Assembly: GCF_030655615.1 (NCBI RefSeq)
Contig: NZ_JAURVJ010000217.1
Span: 1 to 33,956 of the forward strand
DNA length: 33,956 nt
Direction of reading: 5' to 3'
Origin: Nocardioides sp.
Lineage (GTDB): Bacteria > Actinomycetota > Actinomycetes > Propionibacteriales > Nocardioidaceae
Shown here one piece after another: positions 33,041-33,956 of the stretch. The notes beneath the pieces were generated by a model. That model was not told the origin of the DNA, made no database searches, and saw only the letters and a program-made list of their open reading frames with translations. The position numbers and the translations under genes are program-made. Within the stretch, counting starts at the first letter, position 1. The number at the start of each line of letters is the position of its first letter.

Positions 33041-33956
33041 CTAGGGAGTCGGCACCGTCGGCGACGTGGGATCGGTCGGCAGCGTCGTCGGTGGGGTGGT
33101 GGGGGGCTCGGTGGTCGGCGGGCTGGTGGGCTCGACGTAGACGGTGACGAAGATCGTCACCACGCTGCCCTCGGGCAGCGTCGTGTCGGGCGCCTGGGCC
33201 TGGTCGGTGACCTTGCCCGCGTCGGCGCGCACCGAGGTCTCCTCGCCGTCACGGACGTCGGCCACGAACCCCGCCGCCTCGATCAGCTGGGTCGCCACGT
33301 CGACGTCGCGGCCGACGAGGGTGGGCACCTTCTCCGGGCCGTCGGAGTAGGTGATGGTGATCGCGGTGTCCTTGGCGACCATCTCGCCGCCGGCGGGGCT
33401 CTGGGTGAGCACCTCGCGCGCGGGTCGGTCGCTCTCGTCCTCGGTCTTGCGGATCGTCGTGAAGCCGGCGGCCTGGAGGCGGGCGACGGCGTCCTTGACG
33501 GACTTGCCCGTCACGTCGGGCACCTCGACCTCCTCGCGGCCGATCGAGACGGTGAGCGTGATCTCGCTGCCGGGGTCGACGAAGTCGTCGCCCTGGGGAT
33601 CCTGGTCGATGACGTCGCCGGCCGCGACGGTGTCGCTGTTGACGAGGGTGACCGGCTCGCGCACGGTCAGGCCGGCCTGCCCGATGGCGGTCCGGGCCTG
33701 CTGCTCGGTCATGCCGATGGTGTCGGGGACCGGCGTGCGCTCCGGCGAGTCGGGGAAGAGCGAGTCCTGGACGAGGAAGAACCCGGCCACCAGCAGGGCC
33801 ACCACGAGCAGGCCGAGCACGATCCACAGGCCGGTCCGGGGCGGGTTGTCGGCCGGGGGGAGCGCCGCGGGCTCGGGACGCCGGGGCGCCGTGGCCACGG
33901 GGACCGGCACGGGGGCGGGCCGCGGCGGGGCCGGCTCCGCCACCGGAGGCGGGGAG
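33041..33956 (-). CDS. pknB: PASTA-domain Ser/Thr kinase PknB, C-terminal part
   Basis: The frame is open to the right edge, so the kinase domain lies outside the window. Visible parts in order: a Pro/Ala-rich juxtamembrane linker, one membrane span (LWIVLGLLVVALLVAGFFLV), three PASTA domains (starting VPDTIGMTEQQA, VPDVTGKSVKDA and VPTLVGRDVDVA), and a Thr/Pro-rich tail. PASTA domains bind muropeptides or lipid II, and the kinase controls cell-wall growth and division. M. tuberculosis PknB has four PASTA units, so three here is one fewer. The kinase identity is inferred from the PASTA array and crgA-DUF881 synteny. Confidence 0.88.
   Translation of the reverse strand, partial: SPPPVAEPAPPRPAPVPVPVATAPRRPEPAALPPADNPPRTGLWIVLGLLVVALLVAGFFLVQDSLFPDSPERTPVPDTIGMTEQQARTAIGQAGLTVREPVTLVNSDTVAAGDVIDQDPQGDDFVDPGSEITLTVSIGREEVEVPDVTGKSVKDAVARLQAAGFTTIRKTEDESDRPAREVLTQSPAGGEMVAKDTAITITYSDGPEKVPTLVGRDVDVATQLIEAAGFVADVRDGEETSVRADAGKVTDQAQAPDTTLPEGSVVTIFVTVYVEPTSPPTTEPPTTPPTTLPTDPTSPTVPTP

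Overview
The window is a very GC-rich chromosomal segment from a high-GC Gram-positive bacterium (Actinomycetota). Gene order and protein character best fit Nocardioidaceae (Nocardioides-like). That placement is an inference from synteny and was not tested by a database search. The segment is the chromosomal replication-origin neighbourhood.

Layout, left to right. (a) 1-4910: the end of a membrane anti-sigma-like protein, then trxB-trxA behind a near-perfect SigR-type promoter, a convergent GNAT acetyltransferase, a divergent class I aminotransferase and a PlsC-type acyltransferase. (b) 4955-10390, minus strand: the conserved block parB-parA-rsmG-jag-yidC-yidD-rnpA-rpmH, with two parS sites. 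(c) 10391-18066: dnaA-dnaN-gnd-recF-dciA on the plus strand, interrupted by a minus-strand DUF2752/TM2 pair and followed by a second, cysteine-rich YidD paralogue. (d) 18397-24459: gyrB-gyrA-DUF3566, tRNA-Ile(GAU), a 42-residue DLW-39 type peptide and tRNA-Ala(UGC). (e) 24478-29525, accessory: an orphan LuxR-type regulator, a divergent MerR/B12-like regulator, a lipoprotein, a metallo-beta-lactamase-fold hydrolase, SURF1, DUF3817 and a repeat-rich membrane protein. (f) 29672-33956: cyclophilin, rhomboid protease, a dense DnaA-box cluster, a pair of palindromic repeats around a gene remnant, a tandemly duplicated CrgA, DUF881 and the C-terminal part of PknB.

Genes left of dnaA run mostly leftward and those right of it rightward, so the strand switch lies at rpmH/dnaA. 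The origin is expected in the rpmH-dnaA and/or dnaA-dnaN gaps. The best DnaA boxes, however, are elsewhere: a five-box cluster at 31145-31224 and a three-box cluster between parA and rsmG. The gene set joins replication initiation (DnaA, DnaN, DciA, RecF, gyrase), origin segregation (ParAB-parS), membrane-protein insertion and RNA processing (YidC, YidD, Jag, RnpA, L34), division control (CrgA, PknB) and thiol redox defence (TrxAB).

No CRISPR array, rRNA, intact transposon or prophage was seen. The most unusual items are the off-origin DnaA clusters, the CxxCxxCxxC YidD paralogue, the CarH-like regulator that keeps the B12 lower-ligand motif but lacks the light-adduct histidine, the duplicated CrgA, and the remnant gene bracketed by palindromic repeats.
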